Origin: Bradyrhizobium sp. AZCC 1610
Lineage (GTDB): Bacteria > Pseudomonadota > Alphaproteobacteria > Rhizobiales > Xanthobacteraceae
Reading direction: 5' to 3'
Length of the DNA: 64,000 bases
Assembly: GCF_036924515.1 (NCBI RefSeq)
Contig: NZ_JAZHRR010000001.1
Coordinates: 7,225,001 to 7,289,000 of the forward strand
Shown here piece after piece: positions 27,807 to 37,228 of this stretch. A program made the position numbers and the translations under genes. Position 1 is the first letter of the stretch, and each line of letters opens with the position of its first letter. Under the pieces are notes generated by a model. That model was not told the DNA's origin. It did not search any database and saw only the letters and a program-made list of their open reading frames with translations.

Positions 27807-27835
27807 TTCGCCTGTAGCTCCGGTTCCTGAAATCC

Positions 27836-28531
27836 ATGCGCGAAATCGTTCTCGATACCGAAACCACTGGCCTCGATCCGCTGCGCGGCGACCGGCTGGT
27901 CGAGATCGGCTGCATTGAGATCTACAACCGCATGCCGACAGGACAGACGTTCCACCGCTACATCAATCCCGAGCGCGACATGCCAGCGGAAGCATTTAAC
28001 GTGCACGGCCTGTCCACCGAGTTCCTCGCCAGCAAGCCGCTGTTCACCGAGGTGGTCGAGGAATTTCTGGAATTCATCGGCGACGCACCGCTCGTCATCC
28101 ACAATGCCTCGTTCGACATCAGCTTCATCAATGCCGAGCTTGATCGCATCAAGCGGCAGCCGATTTTGCGCGACCGGCTGGTGGATACGCTGCTCTTGGC
28201 CCGTCGCAAGCATCCCGGCGTGTCGAATCGGCTGGACGATCTCTGCTCGCGCTATGCGATCGACAATTCCCGCCGCACCAAGCACGGTGCGCTGCTCGAC
28301 GCCGAGCTATTGGCCGAAGTTTATATCGACCTGATCGGGGCGCGGCAGTCGCAATTGATCCTGGCGTCGGAAACCCGCGTCACTGTCAGCAACGGATTTG
28401 GCGAAACGCCGCGCCGGCAGCGCGAGGTGCCGCTGGTGCCGCGAATCACCGAGACAGACCGCGAAGCTCATCGCGCCTTCATCGCCACTTTGGGCGACAA
28501 GCCGATCTGGAACGACTTTCTGGGAGCCTAG
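27836..28531 (+). CDS. dnaQ: DNA polymerase III epsilon (proofreading)
   Basis: 3'-5' exonuclease subunit of the replicative polymerase; 231 residues. DEDDh motifs are complete: VLDTETTGLDP (Exo I, Asp and Glu), HNASFDISFINAEL (Exo II, Asp) and KHGALLDAELLAEVY (Exo III, His and Asp). The C-terminal ~55 residues form the alpha-subunit tether. It starts 29 bp after coaE and is the last plus-strand gene before convergent secB. Confidence 0.96.
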   Translation: MREIVLDTETTGLDPLRGDRLVEIGCIEIYNRMPTGQTFHRYINPERDMPAEAFNVHGLSTEFLASKPLFTEVVEEFLEFIGDAPLVIHNASFDISFINAELDRIKRQPILRDRLVDTLLLARRKHPGVSNRLDDLCSRYAIDNSRRTKHGALLDAELLAEVYIDLIGARQSQLILASETRVTVSNGFGETPRRQREVPLVPRITETDREAHRAFIATLGDKPIWNDFLGA

Positions 28532-28553
28532 CGGCGTTTAGCCGCTGGCTTGT

Positions 28554-29042
28554 TTAGCTCGGCTTTGCGCCCGAAGCGGCCTGTGCCGCAGCCTGCCGCT
28601 CCATATTCTGGCGGTACAGGCCGACGAAATCGACGGGATCGAGCATCAGCGGCGGGAAACCACCGTCGCGGACTGCGGTGGCGATGATTTCGCGCGCGAA
28701 CGGGAACAACAATCGCGGGCATTCGATCATGACCAGCGGATGCAGGTTTTCCTTCGGCACATTGACGATGCGGAACACGCCGGCATAGGCCAGCTCGAAG
28801 CTGAACATCACCTTGCCGGCGTTTTCAGCCTTGCCCTCGATCGAGAGCGTCACTTCGAACTCGTTTTCCGAGAGATTGTTCGCGGAAACGTTGATCTGGA
28901 TGTTGATCGCCGGCTGCTGCTGTTGCGGTGCCAGGGAGGAGGGGGCGTTCGGATTCTCGAACGACAGATCCTTGGTGTACTGGGCCAGCACGTTGAGCTG
29001 GGGAGGGGCCTGCTCGGGAGGTGCGCCGTTGCCGTTGGTCAT
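28554..29042 (-). CDS. secB: Protein-export chaperone SecB
   Basis: Cytosolic homotetrameric chaperone of 162 residues that keeps secretory proteins unfolded and delivers them to Sec[75 protein letters not shown] are the family core. AGGAGAGA lies 6 bp before the ATG. The N-terminus is a Pro/Gln-rich extension of about 45 residues. It is convergent with dnaQ, 22 bp away. Confidence 0.96.
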   Translation of the reverse strand: MTNGNGAPPEQAPPQLNVLAQYTKDLSFENPNAPSSLAPQQQQPAINIQINVSANNLSENEFEVTLSIEGKAENAGKVMFSFELAYAGVFRIVNVPKENLHPLVMIECPRLLFPFAREIIATAVRDGGFPPLMLDPVDFVGLYRQNMERQAAAQAASGAKPS

Positions 29043-29497
29043 GAAACTCTCTCCTGAAGCTGGCGAGCGGAGCCCGTTTTCGTCTGAATTCGCTCGATGG
29101 GCGGGATGCCTTTTCCGGGCGAGTGGCTATCATAGCCCCGCCTCGTTCCACAAGGACGACGGGCAGGTCGACTGGACCCACGGCGAAATATGGCAGATAT
29201 GCCTAATACGGCCCCGCCGACCGCCCAATACTACCCTAAACAAGTACGTACCCTAAATAATTGAATATGCGTGATTTCCGGACACGATCGGGTTTCCCCT
29301 CGCCGCCAAAAAGCGCTACAATTCACCCGCGCCAAAACGCGCCATTGGCCGGGCGTAGTTTCATGCCTACATGCTGCAGTCTCAACGATGATGTAATCTC
29401 TGCCGTTCTCAGGGAAAACTCGTAAGAGAGCTTCTCATCAGGGAACGCTCGACCGCCGGGCCCGTTGCCGGCGCTAGAACCAGAAAGCGAATACGAC
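29043..29497. other. Gene-free gap between secB and Tim44 gene
   Basis: This 455-bp gap is the shared upstream region of two divergent genes. No supported gene is visible; in particular fxsA, which I recall at this place in some rhizobia, is absent. The only regular feature is a direct repeat of TACCCTAAA at 29232-29240 and 29249-29257, 17 bp apart and linked by the palindrome GTACGTAC (29244-29251), in a locally AT-richer stretch that may be a promoter. Confidence 0.6.
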
Positions 29498-30202
29498 GTG
29501 GATATTTACACCATCATCTTCCTGGCGCTGGCGGTCTTTATCTTCCTGCGCCTACGCAGCGTCCTCGGACAGCGCACCGGAAGCGAGCGGCCGCCCTACG
29601 ATCGCGCCGCGCCCAACGTCGTGCAGCGTACGCAGGATAACAATAATGTCGTTCCGATGCCGGGTGCGGTGATCGATCAGGCGCCGCTGGCGCCGAGCGC
29701 CGATGTAGCGCCAGCCGACCGCTGGAAGGGGCTTGCCGAGCCGGACACGCCGCTGGCTGCGGGCCTCGATGCCATTGTCGCCCATGACTCCTCGTTCGAT
29801 CCCCGGCATTTCATCTCCGGCGCCCGCAGCGCCTACGAGATGATCGTGCTGGCTTTCGCCAATGGCGACCGGCGCGCGCTGAAGGATCTCTTGTCCAGCG
29901 AGGTCTACGAAAGCTTCGAGGCCGTGATCAAGGATCGCGAGAAGCACGAGCAGAAAACCGAAACGCGGTTTGTTTCGATCGACAAGGCCGAGTTGGTGGG
30001 TGCGGAAGCCCGCGACCGCGCGGCGCAACTGACCGTTCGCTTCGTGTCGCAGATGATCTCGGTCACCCGCGACAAGACCGGCGCCATTGTCGATGGCAAC
30101 CCCGATAAGGTCGCCGATATCACCGATGTCTGGACATTCGCCCGCGACACGAGCTCTCGCGATCCGAACTGGAAGCTGGTTGGCACCGGAAGCGCGGCCT
30201 AA
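29498..30202 (+). CDS. Tim44-like domain protein
   Basis: Membrane-anchored protein of 234 residues. The GTG at 29498 gives MDIYTIIFLALAVFIFLRLRSVLG, one N-terminal helix with the rest on one side; a polar linker follows, and residues about 95-232 form a Tim44/MRPL45-type domain (FDPRHFISGARSAYEMIVLAFANGDRRALKDLLSSEVYESF...VTDVWTFARDTSSRDPNWKLVGTG-type ending). Tim44 helps mitochondrial protein import; bacterial relatives are thought to act in membrane-protein handling. Its position next to secB and mltA is typical for Hyphomicrobiales. It overlaps the likely start of mltA. Confidence 0.85.
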   Translation: MDIYTIIFLALAVFIFLRLRSVLGQRTGSERPPYDRAAPNVVQRTQDNNNVVPMPGAVIDQAPLAPSADVAPADRWKGLAEPDTPLAAGLDAIVAHDSSFDPRHFISGARSAYEMIVLAFANGDRRALKDLLSSEVYESFEAVIKDREKHEQKTETRFVSIDKAELVGAEARDRAAQLTVRFVSQMISVTRDKTGAIVDGNPDKVADITDVWTFARDTSSRDPNWKLVGTGSAA

Positions 30203-31787
30203 CGCGCGACGCCTTGCGAGGCTCGCGTTTGGCGTGATCGCTTTGGCGTGTTCGCTAGCTCCGGTGGATGCCCTTGCGGGACGTCATGCGCGTTCGCAAA
30301 AGCCTGCGCATCCGCCGTCCGTCCGTCACCTGCCATATCCACAGCTTGAATTCCCGTTTCAGATTAACGGCGGCCAGTATGCGCCGCTCGCCTGGTCCGA
30401 GATCGCGGGCTGGAGCGAGGACGATCATCTCGCCGCCTACAAGGCGTTTCGCGTAAGCTGCAGGCCGATATCGGCGCAACGAACGCCGCCGGCCGATCCG
30501 AAAGCGCTCGGCACCTCGCTACACGATCCCTGCCAAATCGCGCGAGGCCTGGAACTATCCGACGGCCTGAAGGCAAAAGCTTTCTTTGAGGAGCATTTTC
30601 TCCCCTTGCGCATTTCGCGGCTTGGCGAAGGCGAGGGCTTTGTCACCGGCTATTACGAGCCGATCGTCGACGGCTCGCGGACGGAGAACGAGGTCTACAA
30701 GGTGCCGGTCTATCGGCGGCCGTCCAATCTGTTCGTCCGCGGCACCACGCAGAGCTCGGCCGGCCTGCCCAACAAGGGCCAGGTGTTCCGCAAGATCGGC
30801 CGCCGCAAGCTGGTGCCCTATTACGATCGCGCCGAGATCGAGGACGGCGCGATTGCCGGCCGCGGGCTCGAAATCTGCTGGCTGAAGGAGCAGACCGACC
30901 TGCTGTTCTCGCAGATCCAGGGTTCGGCACGCGTCAGCCTCGACGACGGCTCGACCCTTCGTATCAATTACGATGCCCATAATGGCTATCCCTATACGGC
31001 GGTCGGCCGCATCCTGATCGAGCGCAACATCATCCCCAAGGATCAGATGTCGATGCAGAAGATCCGGGAATGGATGGAGCAGAATCCTAATGAGGCCGAC
31101 GAGCTTCGACGGCAGAACAAGTCCTACGTTTTCTTCCGCGAGGTGCAGCTTTCCGACAAAGACGAGGCGGTTGGCGCCCAGGGCGTGCCGCTGACGCCGG
31201 GCCGCTCGATCGCGGTCGACAAATCGCTGCATGTCTATGGCACGCCGTTCTTCATCGAAGGCGAACTGCCGATCGAATCGGAGCTGTCAAAGATGCCGTT
31301 CCGCCGTCTGATGATTGCGCAGGACACCGGCTCCGCCATCGTCGGTCCCGCGCGCGCCGATCTCTATTTCGGCGCCGGTCTCGAAGCCGGCAAGGTTGCC
31401 GGTCGCCTCCGCCACAATGCGCGCTTCGTCATTCTGGTGCCGAAGAATCTCGATCCGGTGGCGCGCGGCCGCAAGATGCCGGTGCCCGATGCGCGGCCGT
31501 CGGAGACGATCGCAAAACTGTTCCCGCAAGCCGATCCGTTGAAAAATCCGTCCGGGGAACAGAAGGGCGCGGCGAAACCGCCCGAGGTGACCACCGCGGC
31601 GACCAACATCAGGCCCGCGGCGCAGGCAGCACCGCCGACAACAGCAGCGGTGCCTTCGCGAGCCCCGGCCGTCCAGGCTGCCGTGGCAAAGCCGGTACCG
31701 CTTCCCGAGCCGCGGCCGAAGGTTGAGGAAGCGGTTTCCGCAAAGCCGCATCAGGGTCAGCTGCGCCGATATCGCCATCGTCAATGA
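30180..31787 (+). CDS. mltA: Membrane-bound lytic transglycosylase MltA
   Basis: Periplasmic peptidoglycan-cleaving enzyme that leaves a 1,6-anhydro-muropeptide; about 535 residues. The MltA domain is clear (GFVTGYYEPIVDGS, KVPVYRRPSNL, YYDRAEIEDGAI, LEICWLKEQTDLLFSQIQGS) and the 3D domain (MIAQDTGSAIVGPARADLYFGAG) holds the catalytic aspartates. The last ~100 residues are Pro/Ala-rich. No ATG fits the N-terminus; TTG 30180, behind GGAAG, gives a good signal peptide (ARRLARLAFGVIALACSLA...DALA) and overlaps the Tim44-domain gene by 23 bp. The signal has no clear lipobox, so the protein may be free in the periplasm. The start is tentative. Confidence 0.9.
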   Translation: MAPEARPNARRLARLAFGVIALACSLAPVDALAGRHARSQKPAHPPSVRHLPYPQLEFPFQINGGQYAPLAWSEIAGWSEDDHLAAYKAFRVSCRPISAQRTPPADPKALGTSLHDPCQIARGLELSDGLKAKAFFEEHFLPLRISRLGEGEGFVTGYYEPIVDGSRTENEVYKVPVYRRPSNLFVRGTTQSSAGLPNKGQVFRKIGRRKLVPYYDRAEIEDGAIAGRGLEICWLKEQTDLLFSQIQGSARVSLDDGSTLRINYDAHNGYPYTAVGRILIERNIIPKDQMSMQKIREWMEQNPNEADELRRQNKSYVFFREVQLSDKDEAVGAQGVPLTPGRSIAVDKSLHVYGTPFFIEGELPIESELSKMPFRRLMIAQDTGSAIVGPARADLYFGAGLEAGKVAGRLRHNARFVILVPKNLDPVARGRKMPVPDARPSETIAKLFPQADPLKNPSGEQKGAAKPPEVTTAATNIRPAAQAAPPTTAAVPSRAPAVQAAVAKPVPLPEPRPKVEEAVSAKPHQGQLRRYRHRQ

Positions 31788-32380
31788 AACGCCGGCCGCC
31801 GAGTTTGATTCCCGAATTGCCGGAGCCGCCGCGACGCAAGCGCGGCCTGAGCGAGGAGGACCGCGCGCTGTGGGAAAGCGTCGCCAAGCAGGTCAAGCCG
31901 CTGCGTAAACGACACCGCGCCTCGAAGCCGTTGGCCACTTCGCCGGAGACGGAAACCAAAGTCGCGCCGAAACCCGCCGCCTTGCCAAGGCGCGCTGCGC
32001 CGCAACGAATCGTTGCTCCCTCAAAACCGGAGCCACCACCGCTGGCGCCGATCGGCCGCCGCGAGCGGTCGCATCTGTCGCGCGGGCGGAAGGAGATCGA
32101 TGCCCGGCTCGACCTGCACGGCATGACGCAGACGAGGGCGCATCGCGCGCTGTTCGGTTTCCTGCAGCGCGCCCATCATGACGGGCTCACCTTCGTGCTC
32201 ATCATCACCGGCAAGGGCAAGATCGGCGCCGAGTCCGAGCGCGGCGTGTTGCGCCGTCAGGTGCCGCAATGGCTCGGCCTGCCGGAATTCCGCTCGCTGG
32301 TGGTCGGCTTCGAGGAAGCCCATGTCGGCCATGGCGGCGAGGGCGCCTTGTATGTACGGGTGCGGCGGGCGCGGGTCTAA
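31784..32380 (+). CDS. Smr/MutS2 C-terminal domain protein
   Basis: A 198-residue protein with a basic, disordered N-terminal half (KRGLSEEDRALWESVAKQVKPLRKR) and a C-terminal Smr domain: ARLDLHGMTQTRAHRALFGFL (the DLHG motif) and LIITGKGKIGAESERGVLRRQVPQWL (the TGxG motif). Smr domains are nucleases or RNA/DNA-binding modules in repair or ribosome rescue. It overlaps mltA by the ATGA arrangement, so it is coupled to it, and its stop overlaps the stop of the opposite gene by 4 bp. Confidence 0.88.
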   Translation: MKRRPPSLIPELPEPPRRKRGLSEEDRALWESVAKQVKPLRKRHRASKPLATSPETETKVAPKPAALPRRAAPQRIVAPSKPEPPPLAPIGRRERSHLSRGRKEIDARLDLHGMTQTRAHRALFGFLQRAHHDGLTFVLIITGKGKIGAESERGVLRRQVPQWLGLPEFRSLVVGFEEAHVGHGGEGALYVRVRRARV

Positions 32381-33501
32381 AACGCCCTCACGATCCCGAC
32401 GCGCGGGATCAGCGTCACGATCCAGCCGAACACAATAGTCTTCCGGTCGTCCGCTGATATCGATGGGGTGTCCTTTAAAGCCGGAAGCATCTTCACCGCG
32501 TGCAGGATCAGGAACAGGCACACCGCCCAATTCGAAATCCAGCGGGAATAGTCGAACACGATCGCAAACATGACGAGATAGCCAAGGCTGACGATGATGA
32601 TCGCGGCGGTGACGATGTGGCGATGCGCGTCAATGGAAAGCGCGGCGATCAGATTGCGAAAGTATCGCCAGAGCGGCGTGTGCAGCCAGATCAGGAGCGC
32701 AAACACCGGCACGCCGAGAAGGTTGTGCGGCAGGCGTTGCCAGGTATCCCAAATTTCCTTCGAGAGCGGCTGGTACCAGATATAGCCAAAGTTCAGCAGT
32801 TTCGTTTGCGACGGGTCGGCCATCCGGCTGTGCAAATGCGCGACAAACGCCATCTCCGGCACCGGAACGGTGCCGTAGAACTGCGCGGTGACGAAAAGCG
32901 CGGCCACAGCCCCGAGCGATGCGATGCCAACGGCGACGTTCTGTCGGCCGGTTCCGTGAACGAGATAATGGCGCAACACCACGATGACGGCGATCGTCGG
33001 CACATACATCAGGAGATGAATGTGGTGGATCAGAACGAGCACGATCGAGAACAGCGCGGCAAGAAACACATAGGCAAGTGAGCGCGCCGGAATCAGCAGC
33101 AGGCAGATCGCAAACAGGCATCCGTAGATATCGAAATGCCCGAGCGTGTGCATGAAATTCTTCAGGAAGAACGGCGAGCCCGCCATCAACACGAACAGCG
33201 GCAGATGCTTGTGCTCGAAACCGAACGTTCGCCGAAATAGCTGGACGAACAGCCCCGCCGTGATCAGCCAGACCGTGCCCCCGAGCGCGAACACCAGCCA
33301 CACCGGTACCTTGGCGGTAAACAGCGAGACGACCGCGCCGATCAGGGCGCGCTTGGTGAAGCCGAAATGATAGTCGACCAGCAGATGGATGTAGGGGACG
33401 TAAGGCGGCAGCGTGATCTTGTGCCAGAAGACCCCGATCAGCACGGCGGCATTGACGGCAAGCATCAAGCGCCAGGGGTTTTCCCGTAGCCGAAAATTCA
33501 T
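32377..33501 (-). CDS. Uncharacterised polytopic membrane protein
   Basis: I do not recognise this 374-residue protein. It has about nine to ten hydrophobic segments, starting with LMLAVNAAVLIGVFW and including LVFALGGTVWLITAGLFV, YVFLAALFSIVLVLIHHIHLLMYVPTIAVIVVL, and a first outer loop reading DYHFGFTKRALIGAVVSLF. An aromatic and basic loop of this sort before TM2 is seen in some polyprenol-dependent glycosyltransferases (GT-C fold), so a role in cell-surface polymer building is a guess. ATG 33501 was chosen because the open frame beyond it is translated intergenic repeat. Confidence 0.75.
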   Translation of the reverse strand: MNFRLRENPWRLMLAVNAAVLIGVFWHKITLPPYVPYIHLLVDYHFGFTKRALIGAVVSLFTAKVPVWLVFALGGTVWLITAGLFVQLFRRTFGFEHKHLPLFVLMAGSPFFLKNFMHTLGHFDIYGCLFAICLLLIPARSLAYVFLAALFSIVLVLIHHIHLLMYVPTIAVIVVLRHYLVHGTGRQNVAVGIASLGAVAALFVTAQFYGTVPVPEMAFVAHLHSRMADPSQTKLLNFGYIWYQPLSKEIWDTWQRLPHNLLGVPVFALLIWLHTPLWRYFRNLIAALSIDAHRHIVTAAIIIVSLGYLVMFAIVFDYSRWISNWAVCLFLILHAVKMLPALKDTPSISADDRKTIVFGWIVTLIPRVGIVRAF

Positions 33502-33510
33502 TCGACACCA

Positions 33511-33658
33511 TCCGTCGTCCCTGCCCAGTGCACAATTGCGCACGGGAGCAGGGACCCATAACCACCGGCCGTGGTCGTCAACGGGATAGCGGCCCGAGCG
33601 CGAGCGCACAACGAACATTTGTGGCTATGGGTCCCCGCTTTTCGTGGGGACGACGACT
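33511..33658. repeat. Composite inverted repeat upstream of membrane gene
   Basis: The gap between hslU stop and the membrane-protein start holds nested inverted arms: GTCGTCCCTG-type sequence near 33514-33523 against GGGGACGACGAC near 33646-33657, and AGCAGGGACCCATA (33547-33560) against TATGGGTCCCCGCT (33626-33639, one mismatch). The outer arm is shared with the hairpin at 9942-9966. It looks like a non-coding dispersed element; the start of the adjoining open frame extends through it but probably is not translated. Confidence 0.6.
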
Positions 33659-33668
33659 GCGCCTTGGC

Positions 33669-34970
33669 CTACAAAATAAACCGACTCAAATCGGCGTTCT
33701 TGGCGAGATCGCCGACGTGCTTCTGCACGTAATCGGCATCGACCTTGACCGTCTCGCCATGACGGTCCGGCGCGGCAAATGAAATCTCGTCGAGCACCCG
33801 CTCCATCACCGTCTGCAGCCGCCGCGCGCCGATATTCTCCACCGTCGAATTGACGGCGACGGCGATATCCGCCAGCGCGTCGATGGCGCTGTCGGTAATG
33901 TCGAGGGTGACGCCTTCGGTCTGCAGCAGCGCGACATATTGCTTGATCAGCGAGGCTTCCGGCTCGGTCAGGATCCGGCGCATGTCGTCGCGCGTCAGCG
34001 CTTCCAGCTCGACGCGGATCGGTAGCCGCCCCTGCAATTCCGGCAACAGGTCCGAAGGCTTTGAGATATGGAACGCGCCGGAGGCGATGAACAGGATATG
34101 GTCGGTCTTGACCGCGCCGTGCTTGGTCGAGACCGTGGTGCCTTCGATTAGCGGCAACAGATCGCGCTGCACGCCCTCGCGCGAAACGTCGCCACCGGTA
34201 CGGCCGTCGCGCACGCAGATCTTGTCGATCTCGTCGAGGAACACGATGCCGTTGTTTTCGACCGCGTTGATGGCTTCCAGCACCAGCTGGTCGCTGTCCA
34301 GCAATTTGTCGGATTCCTCGTTGACGAGAATCTCGTGCGAGCTTTCGACCGTCAGGCGACGGGTCTTGGTTCGCCCGCCCATCTTTCCGAAGATATCGCC
34401 GATCGAAATCGCGCCCATCTGCGCGCCGGGCATGCCCGGGATTTCGAACATCGGCATACCGCCGGACGATTGCGTCTCGATCTCGATTTCCTTTTCGTTG
34501 AGCTCGCCGGCGCGCAGCTTCTTGCGAAACGAATCGCGGGTGGCGGGGCTCGACGCCGGTCCGACCAGCGCGTCCAGCACACGGTCTTCGGCGGCCTGCT
34601 GCGCGCGGGCCTGCACGTCCTTGCGCTTGCGCTCGCGGACCTGCACGATCGCGACCTCGACGAGGTCGCGGATGATCTGCTCGACATCGCGGCCGACATA
34701 GCCGACTTCGGTGAACTTGGTGGCTTCGACCTTGATAAAGGGCGCGTTGGCAAGCTTCGCCAGCCGCCGCGCGATCTCGGTCTTGCCGACGCCGGTCGGA
34801 CCGATCATCAGGATGTTTTTCGGCAGCACCTCTTCGCGCAAGCTGCCGGTGAGCTGAAGCCGCCTCCAGCGGTTGCGCAGCGCGATCGATACGGCGCGCT
34901 TGGCGTCGGCCTGGCCGACAATGAAGCGGTCGAGTTCGGAGACGATTTCACGGGGAGAAAAGTCGGTCAT
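33669..34970 (-). CDS. hslU: HslU protease ATPase subunit
   Basis: AAA+ unfoldase that feeds proteins into the HslV peptidase; 433 residues. [37 protein letters not shown] is the family N-terminus, Walker A is [32 protein letters not shown] the pore-loop region, Walker [14 protein letters not shown], and the C-terminus ends DLSRFIL, the tail that activates HslV. ATG 34970 was chosen over the upstream in-frame ATG because the family starts there. It is separated from hslV by three genes on the same strand. Confidence 0.97.
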   Translation of the reverse strand: MTDFSPREIVSELDRFIVGQADAKRAVSIALRNRWRRLQLTGSLREEVLPKNILMIGPTGVGKTEIARRLAKLANAPFIKVEATKFTEVGYVGRDVEQIIRDLVEVAIVQVRERKRKDVQARAQQAAEDRVLDALVGPASSPATRDSFRKKLRAGELNEKEIEIETQSSGGMPMFEIPGMPGAQMGAISIGDIFGKMGGRTKTRRLTVESSHEILVNEESDKLLDSDQLVLEAINAVENNGIVFLDEIDKICVRDGRTGGDVSREGVQRDLLPLIEGTTVSTKHGAVKTDHILFIASGAFHISKPSDLLPELQGRLPIRVELEALTRDDMRRILTEPEASLIKQYVALLQTEGVTLDITDSAIDALADIAVAVNSTVENIGARRLQTVMERVLDEISFAAPDRHGETVKVDADYVQKHVGDLAKNADLSRFIL

Positions 34971-34978
34971 TCTACATC

Positions 34979-36061
34979 TTATACGGATAGGGTTGGTTGC
35001 GGGAGGCGACGCGTGAGCGCCGGCGGTGTCAATCTCAGTATCCCGGCACGGAGCGGCTTCCATCCGGCACTGAGCAACAACACGAAAGCGCCGAGGGTCA
35101 GGATTGTGAGTGGGGTCGTTATGTCGGAAAGGTCGACCTGCCGGATCAGAGTCCAGAATGCAGCTCCGGCGTAGGCAAGGCCTGATACGAGCAGAGCGCG
35201 GCGGTCGATCAAGACCGCGACAAGGCTGAGTGCCAGAAACACCGCCACTACGGCAATAGCCGGTTCGGGTTCGAGTTTCGAGCCTACGTCGAACACGCCG
35301 CCAATTAGCGAGTGGACGATGAGAGGCGCTGCAAGCAGATGCAGCCAGAAGGCGATATCGGTTCGGCGGGTCAACCGTTCCGGATCTGTCATATCAAACC
35401 GCATGGCCAGGCCAAAAATCGCGAGGCCGCAAACAAGAATTACGGCGCTGTACGCGCCGTGCGGAAGCTGCGGAAAAAGCCCATAAGCTAACCCCATGAC
35501 CGTGAGCAGCAGCGCGCCGCACCCTGCCGCTATAGTTATGGGTACCCGAAAGCGCCAGTAGTGCAGTGCTGTCAGCAGCACGGTTAGAAATGCGGCACCG
35601 GCCAACATCGCTGGTTCGATCCCACCAAGTCCGGAAAGCCCCCATGCAGACAGCGGAAAGCTGTATAGCCGAGCGCCCGCCCCGAGAAAGACGGCGCTGG
35701 CGGCGAAAGCGGCCCAGGCAAATACGATCAGGAGAACAATGCTTGGTAACGCCATGCGCCGCAGCCGGGTGAAGAATTCGGCGAGCAACCACGCTGTAAC
35801 GGCGACCGCTATCCACATACCAACGGGCCCGTTGGATGACAGGGCAAAATAGCCGACCGCCCCAATGAACATGGCAAGTCCGATCGTGACAAAGATGTCG
35901 CTGAAGCCGCTGATGAAGCGAAGCTGTTCGTCGTCGGGCGAGACGGGCAATTCAGGCGGCTCGCCGGCATTTTCCAGCGCGCACAGGCGTTCGGCCTGTT
36001 CGGCCGTAATAATGCCGCGCTCAACGCCTTTCGCCAAAATCTCGCTTGCAATCATCAACAC
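34979..36061 (-). CDS. Uncharacterised membrane protein, DUF2157-like start
   Basis: A 360-residue inner-membrane protein. A soluble N-terminal part of about 60 residues ([25 protein letters not shown]) resembles the helical hairpin of DUF2157 proteins; about ten hydrophobic segments follow. No catalytic motif was seen. It begins 62 bp downstream of the DUF2585 gene and its stop is 8 bp before the hslU start, so it may belong to the hslV-hslU transcript. A second ATG lies two codons in (36055). Function unknown. Confidence 0.75.
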   Translation of the reverse strand: MLMIASEILAKGVERGIITAEQAERLCALENAGEPPELPVSPDDEQLRFISGFSDIFVTIGLAMFIGAVGYFALSSNGPVGMWIAVAVTAWLLAEFFTRLRRMALPSIVLLIVFAWAAFAASAVFLGAGARLYSFPLSAWGLSGLGGIEPAMLAGAAFLTVLLTALHYWRFRVPITIAAGCGALLLTVMGLAYGLFPQLPHGAYSAVILVCGLAIFGLAMRFDMTDPERLTRRTDIAFWLHLLAAPLIVHSLIGGVFDVGSKLEPEPAIAVVAVFLALSLVAVLIDRRALLVSGLAYAGAAFWTLIRQVDLSDITTPLTILTLGAFVLLLSAGWKPLRAGILRLTPPALTRRLPQPTLSV

Positions 36062-36122
36062 TGGACCTCTGGAGTTAAGTAAGCCGGATCAGGGCCGTCG
36101 CAAGCAGCCTATCCCATCGTCT

Positions 36123-36731
36123 CTAAATGATCGGCGGCCCGCTCTGCCATAGCTTGATCGCCTCGAAGGGGTGAATCAGCATGATGATGTTGAGCGTCAG
36201 ATTGTCGCGAATGTGGAGCGCCATCATGAGCTCGGACAGCAGTGCTAGCGCCACCGTGACGGCGACCGGAAGCCTTTTTGCCAGCAGGAAGCCGCCGATC
36301 ATCGCAACCGAGTCGGAGATCGAGTTGACGATGGTATCGCCGAAATAATCCAGCGAGATCGTGCCGGCGCGGTAGCGGTCGATGATCCAGTCGGAATTCT
36401 CGACCAGTTCCCAGCCGCCTTCCACCAGCATGGCAAGGATCAGGCGGCCCTGCCAGGCGAGGCGGGGGAAGGCGAGGAACGCGGCGCCGTAGAACAGGAA
36501 GCCGTGCAGTATGTGCGATAGCGTGTACCAGTCGGCGATGTGCTGCGAATTCTCCGAACTCTGCACGACGCCGTGCCAGAGTTTGACATAGCCGCAGGCG
36601 CAGATCGGCAGACGGCCCATCACATACAGGATGGCGGCCTGGAGGACGAGGATGCCGGTCGCGATCAGCATCCAGTGCCAGGTTGCGACGCCAGTAGTCG
36701 GAGATTTTCCGGCGATGTTCTCGGCGGTCAT
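36123..36731 (-). CDS. DUF2585 (UPF0314) membrane protein
   Basis: A 202-residue membrane protein of the UPF0314/DUF2585 family, which I recognise by [42 protein letters not shown] and [37 protein letters not shown]. Four to five helices. Known only as a conserved alphaproteobacterial family; the many conserved His, Cys, Asn and Glu residues near the membrane surface suggest a metal or small-molecule site. Its ATG overlaps the stop of the GNAT gene. Confidence 0.82.
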   Translation of the reverse strand: MTAENIAGKSPTTGVATWHWMLIATGILVLQAAILYVMGRLPICACGYVKLWHGVVQSSENSQHIADWYTLSHILHGFLFYGAAFLAFPRLAWQGRLILAMLVEGGWELVENSDWIIDRYRAGTISLDYFGDTIVNSISDSVAMIGGFLLAKRLPVAVTVALALLSELMMALHIRDNLTLNIIMLIHPFEAIKLWQSGPPII

Positions 36732-37213
36732 GCGTTGCGCACCATCAACAGAGCGGGACCATCAGGTGTATCGACCATACCAGCTTTTTCAAATCCCGCC
36801 TTCTCATAGGCACGAACGGCCCGGGTATTGGCCGGATCGGGATCGGTGACAATGCGCGGCGCACCATTCCGCAGGCGCTCGTCGACGAAGGCGCGAATGA
36901 ACGCCGAACCATGGGCGCGTTCGATCATGTCGGGCTCGCCGATGAACAGGTCGATGCCGCGGGTGCCGCGCGGATGTTCACCAAAACCTGAATTCCAGGC
37001 GGTCAGGTCGTAGCATTGCAGATAGGCGAAATCGTTGCTCCCTGCCGAGACGATGAATTGATCCATCGCCGGTTCGTCGAGATCGCCGCTGACCAAATCA
37101 TACTGCTCGGATGGATCACCCCACCATTCCCGGACATGCGGCTGCGCCAACCACTGCCGGATCACCGGCAAATCGTCAGATGTCATCGGGCGGAAGACAT
37201 AGTCCGGCGCCAT
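36728..37213 (-). CDS. GNAT acetyltransferase, AAC(6')-type fold
   Basis: A 161-residue GNAT enzyme related to aminoglycoside 6'-acetyltransferases and siderophore/lysine acetylators: [25 protein letters not shown] at the start, [25 protein letters not shown] for the acetyl-CoA region, and [25 protein letters not shown] at the end. The chromosomal position beside hslV makes a housekeeping target more likely than drug resistance; the substrate cannot be told. It overlaps the DUF2585 gene by ATGA and is 15 bp downstream of hslV. Confidence 0.85.
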   Translation of the reverse strand: MAPDYVFRPMTSDDLPVIRQWLAQPHVREWWGDPSEQYDLVSGDLDEPAMDQFIVSAGSNDFAYLQCYDLTAWNSGFGEHPRGTRGIDLFIGEPDMIERAHGSAFIRAFVDERLRNGAPRIVTDPDPANTRAVRAYEKAGFEKAGMVDTPDGPALLMVRNA

Positions 37214-37228
37214 GATCGGGGGCTTCCC

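Noticed and set aside
36728..37213. GNAT gene as an aminoglycoside resistance determinant
   Set aside because: The fold is AAC(6')-like, but the chromosomal, coupled location and common presence of such GNAT enzymes give no support for resistance.
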